Part shown: positions 15,936-24,107 of the stretch, piece by piece | Layout of the letters: each line of letters starts with the position of its first letter | Numbering within the stretch: position 1 is the stretch's first letter | Source of the DNA: Paenibacillus silvestris | GTDB lineage: Bacteria > Bacillota > Bacilli > Paenibacillales > NBRC-103111 | NCBI RefSeq assembly: GCF_009882985.1 | Contig: NZ_WTUZ01000022.1 | Location: 124,001-188,000 of the forward strand | Direction: 5' to 3' | Length of the DNA stretch: 64,000 nucleotides | Program-made: the position numbers and the translations under genes | The notes under the pieces: generated by a model | What the model was told of the DNA's origin: nothing | Databases searched by the model: none | What the model saw: only the letters and a program-made list of their open reading frames with translations

Positions 15936-16985
15936 CTAATGGATTGGAACCGCATAAACCACCGTGAGCAGCTCATTCAGCTGTTTATGTTTCGTGATAT
16001 AACCGTTGTCATCAAACCAGCTGAGCAGCGAAGAGCTCATTGCGTAGTATTCATTAAGGATCAGCTGGATATCATCCGCTCTACCTTGGCGTTCTAATTT
16101 AGCTATGTACTGCTCTTTCTGCCATTCATTTTCGAACATTAAATCCGTGATACATATTCGACCGTGCGGTTTCAAGACGCGGCGCATCTCGCTTAGAGCT
16201 AATACTTTTTGTTCGTCCGAAATGTGGTGCAGGGCAAAGCTAGTGACAATAAAGTCGAATTGACCATCCAGATACGGGATGGCAAGAAAGTTCCCGAGTT
16301 TAAGCTCCATCTGCGGATATTTGCGTCCACAGTGCCTCAGCATTTCTTTGGATTGATCGATTCCCGCCATTGGAATGCCCTTATTTAGAAACTTCCCAGC
16401 TAGATTCCCCGTACCTGTCCCAATATCGAGACCCCGTTCACCAGCCTTTGGGGCAACCCAGTCGACTGTAGTCTGAAGGGCTTTCTCATAGTCCTTATAT
16501 TCTCTATCATTATTAGCTACATTACTGTCATGCGTTAAGGCTTGATGGTCGAAATTCCATTTATCGTTCCAGTTCTTTCTGGTCTCTCTTAAACGTTTGG
16601 ACCCTTCGGCGAGCATGAAAATGTCGTCTAATGGAAGTGTTGGTTGATATTTTAAAAGATCGATCATCGTATCCGTAGTTTCAATAATTTGTTTTAGCTC
16701 CAGCCACTGCGAAAAAATGATCGACCGCTGCATTTCCAAATAATACTGAAGCTGTTCCGTATCCTCGTCATCATCAGCTTGAGGCAATGCTTTTTTGATA
16801 TCCTCAATCGTCATCCCAGCTTCTCTCAGAGAAATAATCGTTTGTAACCGCCATACTTCCTTTTCCGTAAATGTTCTATATAAGTTGTGCTCCTGTTTAT
16901 GAGGAGAAATCAGCCCTTTTTGTTCATAAAAGCGAATCGTTCTTGGAGAAATGTTAAGCTTCTCTGCTAATTCTTTGATTTTCAT
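15936..16985 (-). CDS. MerR-type regulator fused to a methyltransferase domain
   Basis: A 349-residue two-part protein. Residues 1-70 are a MerR winged helix (IKELAEKLNISPRTIRFYEQKGLISPHKQEHNLYRTFTEKEV), then a helical linker, and residues ~165-345 form a class I methyltransferase (RGLDIGTGTGNLAGKFLNKG, GIDQSKEM, LHHISDEQK, VLKPHGRICITDLMFE). The C-terminal domain sits where MerR proteins carry their effector sensor, so SAM or a methyl-acceptor may modulate DNA binding; alternatively the enzyme is active and the HTH provides autoregulation. The start ATG 16985 follows GAAGGAGGGTTGATTTTAGG. The promoter is MerR-like (next entry). Probably co-transcribed with the methyltransferase downstream. 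Confidence 0.85.
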   Translation of the reverse strand: MKIKELAEKLNISPRTIRFYEQKGLISPHKQEHNLYRTFTEKEVWRLQTIISLREAGMTIEDIKKALPQADDDEDTEQLQYYLEMQRSIIFSQWLELKQIIETTDTMIDLLKYQPTLPLDDIFMLAEGSKRLRETRKNWNDKWNFDHQALTHDSNVANNDREYKDYEKALQTTVDWVAPKAGERGLDIGTGTGNLAGKFLNKGIPMAGIDQSKEMLRHCGRKYPQMELKLGNFLAIPYLDGQFDFIVTSFALHHISDEQKVLALSEMRRVLKPHGRICITDLMFENEWQKEQYIAKLERQGRADDIQLILNEYYAMSSSLLSWFDDNGYITKHKQLNELLTVVYAVPIH

Positions 16986-17007
16986 CCTAAAATCAACCCT
17001 CCTTCCC

Positions 17008-17038
17008 CTACTAAACCTTAACCTAAGGTAAAAGTAAA
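17008..17038 (-). promoter_or_regulatory. MerR-type 19-bp-spacer promoter with dyad operator
   Basis: On the minus strand TTTACT (17038-17033) and TAGTAG (17013-17008) are 19 bp apart, the over-long spacing that MerR activators correct by DNA twisting. The spacer holds ACCTTA-N3-TAAGGT (17015-17029), a perfect dyad. The product of the gene just downstream is the obvious ligand for this site. Confidence 0.6.
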
Positions 17039-17150
17039 GAGGGCTCTGATCCTTAACTCGAATCCTTATACGGGGAACCGTTTGCTCATCGAAGAATAAA
17101 ATAGAATGAAAGAGTACTAGCTTGATGAACTAGGAGAAGGGGGTGAGTGC

Positions 17151-17831
17151 ATGGTAACTAGACAAGCATTTATCGAGCTGATTGCTCCCATTGCTGTGAA
17201 ACTTCGGTTGGATAATTCTCCGATATTTCCGTCCGTACGGATTGCGCAGGCAATTCTGGAGACAGGTGGGAAAGTGAATGCGTGGAACAATTTGGTAGGT
17301 TACAAGGTCGGCAGCGGTGTGCTTACGCCTTATTGGTCCGGTGACAGAGTATCGGCCTTGACTTGGGAGATGGTAAACGGAGTTCGTTACGATAATGTGC
17401 CTAGTGATTTCCGCGCGTATCCGACGATTGAGGCAGGTTTCCGGGATCAAGATCTCCTCTTTCAGTTCTCCCGATATGTCAGTGTAAGGAATGCCAAAAG
17501 CCCAGGAGAACAAACACAAGCTTTGCAAAACAGTGGATACGCTACGGATATCGCTTACGCAAGTAAGCTGAATACTTTGATACAAACCAATGGATTAACG
17601 CGATATGATGAGGAGGTTGTTGAAATGTTAGAACAGCTGCAAGCGCAAATAGCAGCCTTACAGACGAGAGTTGGCGCATTAGAGGGACAAGCGGCGCTTA
17701 AGGAAGTGCCCGTATGGGCCAAAACTGCAGTTGATGCGGCGGTTAAAGCAGGTCTTATTGATACTCCCAAAGATGGAAGCTATGATTTCTACCGATTGTT
17801 AACGGTGCTTCATCGCAAAGGAATTATCTAA
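17151..17831 (+). CDS. glucosaminidase-domain protein (mannosyl-glycoprotein endo-beta-N-acetylglucosaminidase family)
   Basis: A 226-residue protein. Residues ~1-150 form a glucosaminidase (GH73-like) domain: FPSVRIAQAILETGG contains the presumed catalytic Glu, followed by NNLVGYKVG, FRAYPTIEAGFRDQ and SGYATDIAYASKLN. A coiled coil (EVVEMLEQLQAQIAALQTRVGALEGQ, ~160-190) leads to a C-terminal VPVWAKTAVDAAVKAGLI segment that looks like an SLH-like or phage-associated helix pair. There is no signal peptide, as in phage-type lysins or spore-associated enzymes, so export is unexplained. ATG 17151 follows AGAAGGGGGTGAGTGC. Single gene; it ends before a bidirectional terminator. Confidence 0.75.
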   Translation: MVTRQAFIELIAPIAVKLRLDNSPIFPSVRIAQAILETGGKVNAWNNLVGYKVGSGVLTPYWSGDRVSALTWEMVNGVRYDNVPSDFRAYPTIEAGFRDQDLLFQFSRYVSVRNAKSPGEQTQALQNSGYATDIAYASKLNTLIQTNGLTRYDEEVVEMLEQLQAQIAALQTRVGALEGQAALKEVPVWAKTAVDAAVKAGLIDTPKDGSYDFYRLLTVLHRKGII

Positions 17832-17848
17832 TCCACATAGTCAAAAAA

Positions 17849-17897
17849 AAGAGCCGCATGTGACGGGGAATCATTCCTAGTACACGATGCGGCTTTT
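17849..17897. terminator. bidirectional terminator between glucosaminidase and small minus-strand gene
   Basis: AGCCGCAT pairs with ATGCGGCT; T-rich tracts flank both sides (eight T on the minus strand). The stop codon of the minus-strand gene at 17877 lies in the loop. Confidence 0.75.
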
Positions 17898-18038
17898 AAT
17901 TTTTACGTTCTCGCCATATTTAGCTTTCATAAGCTTTGTTTGATCTAGCATAAACGAATAGATTTCTTTCAAGCGGTTCTTTTTAGGCTTAATTGTTTCT
18001 TTGATTTCACCATTCAGTACAATATCGTAGACGATCAT
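17877..18038 (-). CDS. small basic conserved-looking hypothetical protein (53 residues)
   Basis: A 53-residue frame beginning ATG at 18038 after a strong AAAGGAGTGAAAGCCC site. The product starts MIVYDIVLNGEIKETI, then is lysine-rich (KPKKNRLKEIYSF) and ends KIKSRIVY. Roughly a quarter of the residues are Lys or Arg. The good ribosome site and the terminator that encloses its stop codon speak for a real gene. I do not recognise the family; there is no membrane segment and no cysteine. Confidence 0.6.
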   Translation of the reverse strand: MIVYDIVLNGEIKETIKPKKNRLKEIYSFMLDQTKLMKAKYGENVKIKSRIVY

Positions 18039-18211
18039 GGGCTTTCACTCCTTTAATTAACTTTCTAATACTATTGTAAGCGATGAATATTAACGGGCGA
18101 TTAAAATTTCTTTTCAAATTTGTGAACTTCGTTAAGGAAAGATTAAGTATTCCGCGGATCTTTACAAATAAAGCGATCAATTTTTTTTATCGATATTGGA
18201 GCAGTCTAGCA

Positions 18212-18310
18212 TGTGTATAACTTTATACACAGTATCCCCCAAGCAATCATACCGTTTAGGGGGGATATCAACAATTTACCCACAGGATATACACAACTTT
18301 CTGTGGATAA
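18212..18310. promoter_or_regulatory. DnaA-box cluster upstream of sda
   Basis: Within 99 bp are: TGTGTATAA (18212-18220, inverted), TTATACACA (18223-18231), TTACCCACA (18276-18284), ATATACACA (18287-18295) and the perfect inverted consensus TGTGGATAA (18302-18310). Three have one mismatch and one has two mismatches to TTATCCACA. In B. subtilis sda is known to be controlled by DnaA, so the arrangement is meaningful. It is followed by a TATAAT (18345-18350) 29 bases before the sda start. Confidence 0.8.
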
Positions 18311-18378
18311 AGGAACAGTTGTTCTATTTTTAACCCCATGATAATATAATTACAAATTATAGAATAAAGGTGATTTCA

Positions 18379-18534
18379 GTGAGACAAATTAGCGACGAAA
18401 CATTGATCGACTCTTATTACAAGGCACTGGATTTGAGATTAGAATCAGATTTTGTTGATCTATTGCTCGCCGAAATCCAGAGACGGAACTTGAAGCTGCA
18501 GGTCTACATCAGGGATGAAGCTCCGCTCAACTAG
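18379..18534 (+). CDS. sda: sporulation histidine kinase inhibitor Sda
   Basis: A 51-residue helical-hairpin protein: RQISDETLIDSYYKALDL then ESDFVDLLLAEIQRR, closely following the B. subtilis Sda pattern (RKLSDELLIESYFKA ... DFIELIENEIKRR). Sda binds the dimerisation/phosphotransfer domain of sporulation kinases and blocks phosphorelay when replication is active or disturbed. The GTG start at 18379 follows AAAGGTGATTTCA. A TATAAT box lies upstream, and DnaA boxes precede it. The C-terminal tail is slightly longer than in B. subtilis. It was found by reading the intergenic sequence directly. Confidence 0.92.
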   Translation: MRQISDETLIDSYYKALDLRLESDFVDLLLAEIQRRNLKLQVYIRDEAPLN

Positions 18535-18570
18535 CGTATTTACCTTTTACCTCATCTACGAGAGTTTATT

Positions 18571-18822
18571 TCATAGATTTGGTATCTGGATAGTTAAACT
18601 GTGCATACAATCGGGGCAATTGAGCAAATGAAGGCATTTACCACCATGACTGGGCAGCATGCCATCCGAATCAGACATCGAGTACTCATCAATCTCCCGA
18701 TAGGGGGAGTAGGGACCAAGGTAGTCGCTTAGTCTGCCGCCATCACACATAGCATGTGAACACACGGGGCATTCGGTGGTTAATTCCTGCAGGCCATTGC
18801 AAACCGGACATATAGATGACAA
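18571..18822 (-). CDS. small putative zinc-ribbon protein
   Basis: An 83-residue protein with three CxxC pairs: CPVCNG and CPVCSH near the N-terminus and CPDC near residue 70, plus a lone Cys-His-rich KCLHLLNC. This looks like a zinc-binding ribbon with an acidic middle (DEYSMSDSDG). The start is TTG 18822, about nine bases after AGGAGG; that site is buried in a perfect hairpin (next entry). It lies 66 bp downstream of the ferredoxin-NADP reductase gene on the same strand. Function unknown. Confidence 0.7.
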   Translation of the reverse strand: MSSICPVCNGLQELTTECPVCSHAMCDGGRLSDYLGPYSPYREIDEYSMSDSDGMLPSHGGKCLHLLNCPDCMHSLTIQIPNL

Positions 18823-18870
18823 AGGGGTATTCCTCCTAATCCGAAGATTAGGTATAGAATACCCCTTTTT
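18821..18870. promoter_or_regulatory. long hairpin overlapping the ribosome site of the zinc-ribbon gene
   Basis: GGGGTATTC (18824-18832) and GAATACCCC (18857-18865) form an outer stem; an inner CCTAATC/GATTAGG stem is stacked on it. On the minus strand the AGGAGG ribosome site of the gene at 18822 lies between the two right-hand arms. On the plus strand a T5 follows the stem, so it could also terminate plus-strand transcripts, for example from sda. Confidence 0.6.
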
Positions 18871-18887
18871 ATGTAGAAAGATTATGA

Positions 18888-19889
18888 TTAGAATTTCAAA
18901 TTCGAACTGTGTCCTGGTGAAAGCTTAGCTGTCGGGTCAATATAAACTTTGGCGTTATTAATCGCTGTAGGTGCTTCACCGAAGCCAACAGCAATCAATT
19001 TCAATTTGCCCGGATACGTAGTGATGTCCCCTGCAGCGAAGATTCCCGGAATGTTCGTTTCCATTCTGGAGTCAACGACGATGGATCCGTTCTCAATGTT
19101 AAGACCCCACTCAGCGATCGGTCCAAGAGAAGATACGAATCCGAAATTAACAATAACAGCATCGACATCATGAACGGTTTCTTCGCCCGATTTGATATCT
19201 TTGAGTGTAACTTGCTCGATACGGTCGCTGCCTTGAAGCTTCGTAATTTCTGTAGGTGTTACGATATTTACTTTGGAGTTCATCAGGTTTTCAACACTGT
19301 GCTCATGAGCACGGAATTTATCACGACGGTGGATAAGGGTTACTTTCTCAGCAATTGGCTCGAGCATTAACGCCCAGTCAACCGCGGAATCGCCGCCACC
19401 GCTGATCAATACTTTTTGGCCGGCAAAAGCATTCAAATCGTTTACGAAATAGTGCAAGTTCTTTTTCTCGAATTGTGCTGCTTCCGGAAGTTCTAAGCGA
19501 CGTGGTTCGAATGCGCCAACTCCGCCTGTGATAATAACCGCGCGGCTCGTGTGCGTACCTTTGTCTGTTGTAATTTCGAAGAGACGCTCTTCTTTCTTAA
19601 CTACTTGATGTACTTTCTCTTCTAGGCAAGCATCTATAGGAAAGTGTTTCATTTGAGCTAGTAAGTTATTGACTAAATCTTGCGCCGTTACTTTCGGGAA
19701 TCCGGCTACGTCATAAATGTACTTCTCAGGGTAAAGCGCGGCAAGCTGACCACCTAGTTGCGGCATGCTTTCAATAATTTTCACGGACGCATGACGCATT
19801 CCAGCGTAGAAGGATGCGAACATCCCAGCAGGTCCACCACCGATGACGATGATATCGACGATGTCTTGATTAGTTTCTTTCTCGATCAT
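18888..19889 (-). CDS. yumC: ferredoxin/flavodoxin--NADP reductase type 2 (YumC)
   Basis: A 333-residue homodimeric FAD protein of the thioredoxin-reductase-like FNR family. The FAD motif [21 protein letters not shown] is at the N-terminus, the NADPH motif [15 protein letters not shown] is near residue 155, and the C-terminal FAD contact [17 protein letters not shown] precedes the tail. The CxxC of thioredoxin reductase is missing, as expected for FNR. Start: ATG 19889 follows CGGAGGAGTTTAACA; an ATG at 19910 is in frame but less well placed. The divergent NDH-2 gene downstream of the 430-bp gap and yuiB later match the yumB-yumC-yuiB neighbourhood. Confidence 0.92.
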   Translation of the reverse strand: MIEKETNQDIVDIIVIGGGPAGMFASFYAGMRHASVKIIESMPQLGGQLAALYPEKYIYDVAGFPKVTAQDLVNNLLAQMKHFPIDACLEEKVHQVVKKEERLFEITTDKGTHTSRAVIITGGVGAFEPRRLELPEAAQFEKKNLHYFVNDLNAFAGQKVLISGGGDSAVDWALMLEPIAEKVTLIHRRDKFRAHEHSVENLMNSKVNIVTPTEITKLQGSDRIEQVTLKDIKSGEETVHDVDAVIVNFGFVSSLGPIAEWGLNIENGSIVVDSRMETNIPGIFAAGDITTYPGKLKLIAVGFGEAPTAINNAKVYIDPTAKLSPGHSSNLKF

Positions 19890-20318
19890 TGTTAAACTCC
19901 TCCGATTCATTTCCTTTGATGTGGCATTATTCTGAGAATTGCAAGAATTGCCACAATCATTATTCCATTATAAACGTCTCTTCTATTGAAGGAAACAGAA
20001 AAGTGTGATTTCTTTATATAAATCGCTTATAAATATGATAAGTAATGCTTACATTGGTTGGACAGGCCAGAAGCGGCTGTAAGCTTGATTTTAAGCCAAA
20101 ATAGCACTTGATCTTTACTAATTTAAATTATATTATATCATGAGAATCGGTTTACCATGTTTAGACTAAATTTGTGTTTTTTGATGCTTTTTGATCATAA
20201 ATCACTGCGTGTGAGAGCAAACTAGAGGCAGTATACCACTTTCGAAGCTGTTTGTGTAAATTTTCACAAGATAGAGAAACCATGGGACAATAAAATCGGA
20301 TATGGAAGTGAGAGAGAC
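19890..20318. promoter_or_regulatory. divergent intergenic region between yumC and ndh
   Basis: This 430-bp gap holds a TATAAT for yumC on the minus strand (RC of 19967-19972) with a poor TTTCCT -35 at 17 bp, AT-rich DNA around 20110-20150 and the Rex-like operator described next. No small coding frame with a credible ribosome site was seen in it. Confidence 0.5.
20252..20269. promoter_or_regulatory. Rex-type operator upstream of NADH dehydrogenase
   Basis: TTGTGTAAATTTTCACAA is an 18-bp near-perfect palindrome agreeing with the Gram-positive Rex consensus TTGTGAA-N4-TTCACAA except for one base. It lies 50 bp before the NDH-2 start. Rex senses NADH/NAD+ and represses ndh in B. subtilis, so its presence here fits known biology. 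Confidence 0.75.
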
Positions 20319-21509
20319 ATGAGTAGAATACCAAGAATCGTTATTCTAGGAGCCGGGTACGGCGGGATTCTTTCTGCAATTCGATTGCAAAAGGAACTAA
20401 ACTACAACGAAGCTGATGTAACACTCGTAAACAAGCATGATTACCACTACATTACCACGCATCTCCATATGCCTGCTGCTGGGACAGATAATCCTGAAAA
20501 TGCACGCGTGAACATTCTGAAATTAATTGATGAGTTCAAAGTGGATTTCGTGAAATCGACTGTTACCCAAATCCGTCCGCATGAGAAAAAAGTGATTCTC
20601 GAAGACGGTACGCTTTCTTATGACTACCTAGTTATCGGTCTTGGTGGCGAAGCTGAAACATTCGGTATCCCTGGACTCAAAGAAAACGCGCTGAATATCC
20701 GCAGTATCAACAGTGTTCGCTTCATTCGCGAGCATATTGAATATCAATTCGCGAAATACAAGCGCGAGCCGGACCGCAAAGATTACCTGACGTTCGTTAT
20801 CGGTGGAGCTGGATTCACGGGTATTGAATTCATTGGTGAACTTGCAGATCGTATTCCACAGCTTTGCAAAGAGTTCGACGTCGATCCTTCCCTTGTGAAG
20901 ATTTATAATATTGAAGCTGCTCCAACAGCGCTGCCAGGCTTTGATCCTGAGCTGGTTGAGTATGCGATGAAAATTTTGACAGACAAAGGCATCACGTTCA
21001 AAATCGGGACAGCGATTAAAGAATGCACGCCGGAAGGTGTTCTTATCGCAGGCGATGAGTTTATCAAAGCTGCAACGGTTGTTTGGACAGGCGGTATCCG
21101 CGGTAACCACATGCTCGATGAGGCTGGATTCGAAACGATGCGCGGAAGAATTAAAGTGGATGAGTACCTGCGTGCTCCTCAATTCGATAATATCTATGTT
21201 GTAGGCGACTGTTCGATCGTCATGAACGATGAAGGCAGACCGTATCCGCCAACAGCACAAATCGCGATGCAGCAAGGGGAAGCGGTTGCTCATAACCTGA
21301 TTGCTTCCATTCGCGGTTCGCAAATGAAAACATTCAAGTTCTCCAACAAGGGTACCGTTGCTTCCTTAGGCAAAGGACAAGCCATTGGTATTGTTGGTTC
21401 CCGTAAACTCAAAGGTAATGTAGCAGCCATGATGAAAAAAGTGGTTGATATGAGGTACCTCTACATTATCGGCGGAATTCCGCTCGTTATTCGTAAAGGG
21501 CGTTTCTAG
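20319..21509 (+). CDS. ndh: type II NADH:quinone oxidoreductase (YumB/Ndh)
   Basis: A 396-residue membrane-associated flavoprotein that oxidises NADH and reduces menaquinone without pumping protons. FAD motif RIVILGAGYGGILSAIRL at the N-terminus, second Rossmann motif FVIGGAGFTGIEFIGELADR near residue 160, YVVGDCSIVMND near 295, then the NDH-2 AQIAMQQGEAVAHNL segment and a basic, amphipathic C-terminus suited to membrane contact. ATG 20319 follows GGAAGTGAGAGAGAC. The upstream Rex-like operator implies NADH-dependent control. A small gene follows 27 bp downstream. Confidence 0.92.
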   Translation: MSRIPRIVILGAGYGGILSAIRLQKELNYNEADVTLVNKHDYHYITTHLHMPAAGTDNPENARVNILKLIDEFKVDFVKSTVTQIRPHEKKVILEDGTLSYDYLVIGLGGEAETFGIPGLKENALNIRSINSVRFIREHIEYQFAKYKREPDRKDYLTFVIGGAGFTGIEFIGELADRIPQLCKEFDVDPSLVKIYNIEAAPTALPGFDPELVEYAMKILTDKGITFKIGTAIKECTPEGVLIAGDEFIKAATVVWTGGIRGNHMLDEAGFETMRGRIKVDEYLRAPQFDNIYVVGDCSIVMNDEGRPYPPTAQIAMQQGEAVAHNLIASIRGSQMKTFKFSNKGTVASLGKGQAIGIVGSRKLKGNVAAMMKKVVDMRYLYIIGGIPLVIRKGRF

Positions 21510-21536
21510 TCATCATTCGTAATCGGGGGGATCGCT

Positions 21537-21818
21537 ATGCGGCACTGCAGTGTCCAAGTAAGAGGACTTCTTACCCGGGATGAGCTGGATCGTTACAATG
21601 GACTGATCGAGGTTGGTCATTTTCTGGAGACGGAGAAGCGTTACGATCATGTAGCTGTTGTACAAAAGGAAATTGATATTCTCATCCTTCCAGCCATCGA
21701 ACGGTTGAAGGAAAAGAGTCGTCAGCGTGACCGTGATACCGAGGCGTATCTCGCACGCAAAGCGCAGCTGGAAGCCGAACTTGCAGCTGCGCTGCGCGAC
21801 GACGATGATGAGGAATGA
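21537..21818 (+). CDS. small helical acidic-tailed hypothetical protein
   Basis: A 93-residue protein predicted almost entirely helical, with a coiled-coil-prone KSRQRDRDTEAYLARKAQLEAELAAALR segment and a terminal acidic run DDDDEE. ATG 21537 follows GGGGGGATCGCT. It sits 27 bp behind ndh and ahead of a strong terminator, so it is probably the last gene of an ndh operon. The family is not recognised; neither catalytic residues nor membrane segments are visible. Confidence 0.7.
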   Translation: MRHCSVQVRGLLTRDELDRYNGLIEVGHFLETEKRYDHVAVVQKEIDILILPAIERLKEKSRQRDRDTEAYLARKAQLEAELAAALRDDDDEE

Positions 21819-21824
21819 ACCATA

Positions 21825-21862
21825 AAGAAAGCTTGCTCCTAGAGGGCAGGCTTTCTTTTTTT
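21825..21862 (+). terminator. terminator of the ndh operon
   Basis: GAAAGCTTGC with GCAGGCTTTC, followed by seven T; it separates ndh's operon from convergent hemQ. Confidence 0.85.
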
Positions 21863-21909
21863 ACTACAAAAAAGAAGGACAGACATGAGGTCCATCCTTC
21901 TGATTTATT

Positions 21910-22656
21910 TTAAATCGTAATGAGTTTAGCAAACTTCTCAGGTGTAAGCAGGTTGCCTACATAGAAATCACCGAATTCACCGAAACGTGCGCTCACTTCG
22001 TCAAAACGCATTTCATAAACGAGCTTTTTGAAATGCAGAGGATCATCGGAGAACAGCGTTACGCCCCACTCCCAATCATCCAGACCAACTGAACCTGTAA
22101 TGATTTGTTTCACTTTGCCCGCATAGGTACGACCAATCATGCCATGGCTGCGCATCATCGTTTTGCGATCGTCCGCAGGGAGCATGTACCAGTTGTCATT
22201 GCCTTCACGGCGTTTATTCATCGGATAGAAGCAGATATGCTTCGCTTTAGGCAGAACTGGCTTCAAACGCGCTTGAATCTCTGGATCTTCCGCAGGATCA
22301 ACCCCAGGCTTAGCCAGGTAACTGCTTAATTCTACGATAGAAACATAGGAATATACCGGGATTGTAAAAGCAGCGAAGCTGGATTTATTAAAATCATTTT
22401 CCAAATCGTTCAGTTCTTCTAATGTTTCGCGCAATTGCATGAATACAAAGTCAGCTTTCTGTCCAACGATGCTATATACGGCAGTACTGCCTAATTTATC
22501 GTTTTCAATTTGCTGCCACTCGGACAGGAATGTATTCAGCTCTTCCGTTGCATGTTTACGCTCTTGCGGGGTTGCGGCATGCCATGCGTTCCAGTCAATC
22601 ATCCGGAAATCATGGAGCGCATACCAGCCTTCCAGCGTTTGTACGGCTTCACTCAT
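21910..22656 (-). CDS. hemQ: coproheme decarboxylase HemQ (chlorite dismutase family)
   Basis: A 248-residue member of the chlorite-dismutase fold that makes protoheme from coproheme with hydrogen peroxide, the last step of the Gram-positive heme route. The C-terminal half carries [14 protein letters not shown], whose His (about residue 171) is the proximal ligand, followed by [46 protein letters not shown]. The Arg typical of chlorite-degrading members is not needed. ATG 22656 follows AATGGAGGAACACTC; an ATG at 22674 is in frame but overlaps the ribosome site. Functions with CtaA and the heme proteins of the window. Confidence 0.93.
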   Translation of the reverse strand: MSEAVQTLEGWYALHDFRMIDWNAWHAATPQERKHATEELNTFLSEWQQIENDKLGSTAVYSIVGQKADFVFMQLRETLEELNDLENDFNKSSFAAFTIPVYSYVSIVELSSYLAKPGVDPAEDPEIQARLKPVLPKAKHICFYPMNKRREGNDNWYMLPADDRKTMMRSHGMIGRTYAGKVKQIITGSVGLDDWEWGVTLFSDDPLHFKKLVYEMRFDEVSARFGEFGDFYVGNLLTPEKFAKLITI

Positions 22657-22835
22657 GAGTGTTCCTCCATTCAAGGCTAATATCCCCTACATTGTATCCA
22701 ATTCATGGGGAAAGGGCAAATGAACAAAGGGTGAATGTGGAAATGTTCAATTTGTGTACACTTTACCTGTGCGACCTCGTGGATTACAATGAAAAGAAAG
22801 CGGAAGTTGAGTTTCATAATTAGGGGGATCAGACA

Positions 22836-23120
22836 TTGCTGCAGATGATTATCGCCACTGTCTTAATGATGGTGTTATTTTTTGGAATCGGTTTTATTTT
22901 GAACATGCTGATGAAAACCACATGGTTTCCACTCTATGCGTTCATCGCGCTGGTCATTGGTGTCGTGATTTACGGGTCAATGGGGTCAGCCTCTTTCCTA
23001 TCAAGCGGGGATAGCTTTACGATTGTTGATATCGTTCCGGCTATCGGCGGTTTGGTTGGTGCTATTCTCAGCGGATCAGCGATTAAGACATTACGTATCA
23101 AAGGGTTTAAAATGTTCTAG
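22836..23120 (+). CDS. yuiB: YuiB family membrane protein
   Basis: A 94-residue protein with three predicted membrane helices: residues ~1-22, ~30-48 and ~60-84, with a MLMKTTWFPLYAF loop. The size and pattern match YuiB of Bacillus, and the neighbourhood (ndh, yumC) agrees with B. subtilis. The start is TTG 22836 behind TAGGGGGATCAGACA. Role unknown; it may support membrane respiration. Divergent from hemQ. Confidence 0.8.
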   Translation: MLQMIIATVLMMVLFFGIGFILNMLMKTTWFPLYAFIALVIGVVIYGSMGSASFLSSGDSFTIVDIVPAIGGLVGAILSGSAIKTLRIKGFKMF

Positions 23121-23192
23121 TGTAATAATAAAAGGCAAAGCGGGCTACGATAAGGTGAAGTTCTTGAACTTGACCTTACGGAGGAGACGACT

Positions 23193-24077
23193 TTGCCTTT
23201 TGCCTATTTAAAAGGGACGGTTCTGAATTATGAGATTTCAGGAACCGGCACCCCCATCGTGTTCATTCATCCGCCTCTGTTGACCTCGGAGGCTTTCTTT
23301 TATCAAAAAAAACAGTTGTCTCAGCATTTTCAAGTGATCACTTACGATATTCGTGGGCATGGAGCCAGTCAAGCGTCTGAGCGTCCACTCAGCATTGAGT
23401 TAATGGCACGAGATGTTCGCATGCTGCTTGATGAAATCGGAATTGAACAGGCTTATCTTTGCGGGTATTCAACGGGCGCAATGATCCTACTGGAAGCGCT
23501 TCTAATGTATCCTGAGCGTTTTCTTGGTGGTATCGTGGTGAGCGGTATGTCAGAATTGACGGATGTGTATAACAAAATCAGGGTGTGGATGGCGTGTAAT
23601 ATGACCGGCCCGCATTTACTCATGGATCTATTAAAGAAAGCCATTACGAATGGAAATGCAGATACCACCGCAACCTATCGCCAGTTGTATGAAAGCTCGC
23701 AGAAAGACACGGCCGATGATGTGTGCATGTACTTTAAACAAGCCCGTTCTTACACCTGCACGCATCGACTCCGCAATATTAAGCACCCTATCTTATTAAT
23801 GTATGGTACGAAGGATCGTTCTTTTCATCGTTACGCGAATTTGCTTCACCAAGGCCTCCCTCATAGCTCGCTCTATTTCTTAAAGGATGCTAAGCATCAA
23901 ATCCCGATCAAGAGCGCAGCTAAGATGAATGATTTGATCCGTCTGTGGGTGGAAAGTCTGGAGGATCAGCATACGGAGCGGGGGCTGCTCGACTTGTCCA
24001 TCGCGCGGAAAATGAATCCTGCCATGTATGGAGAGGACACCAGCGGAAGTGAGGAGCTGGGGATTTCACCTGATTGA
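23193..24077 (+). CDS. alpha/beta hydrolase
   Basis: A 294-residue alpha/beta hydrolase fold. The nucleophile elbow is CGYSTGA with Ser93, the oxyanion stretch is FIHPPLL, the acid is near MYGTKDRSF, and a late His is in DAKHQIPI. The start TTG 23193 follows ACGGAGGAGACGAC. The last 35 residues (HTERGLLDLSIARKMNPAMYGEDTSGSEELG) extend beyond the hydrolase core. Substrate unknown; esterase, peroxidase or lactonase-like roles are all possible. Downstream is a convergent MDR gene separated by a shared terminator. Confidence 0.85.
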   Translation: MPFAYLKGTVLNYEISGTGTPIVFIHPPLLTSEAFFYQKKQLSQHFQVITYDIRGHGASQASERPLSIELMARDVRMLLDEIGIEQAYLCGYSTGAMILLEALLMYPERFLGGIVVSGMSELTDVYNKIRVWMACNMTGPHLLMDLLKKAITNGNADTTATYRQLYESSQKDTADDVCMYFKQARSYTCTHRLRNIKHPILLMYGTKDRSFHRYANLLHQGLPHSSLYFLKDAKHQIPIKSAAKMNDLIRLWVESLEDQHTERGLLDLSIARKMNPAMYGEDTSGSEELGISPD

Positions 24078-24107
24078 ATCACCGGTACGTGTGAATAAGC
24101 AAAGTAA

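Noticed and set aside
20040..20170. Fur box between yumC and ndh
   Set aside because: ATGATAAGTAATGCTTACAT and ATATCATGAGAATCGG resemble parts of Fur sites but lack the 7-1-7 symmetry.
20628..21323. Minus-strand frame of 231 codons inside ndh
   Set aside because: Antisense of a well-supported gene, with no ribosome site.
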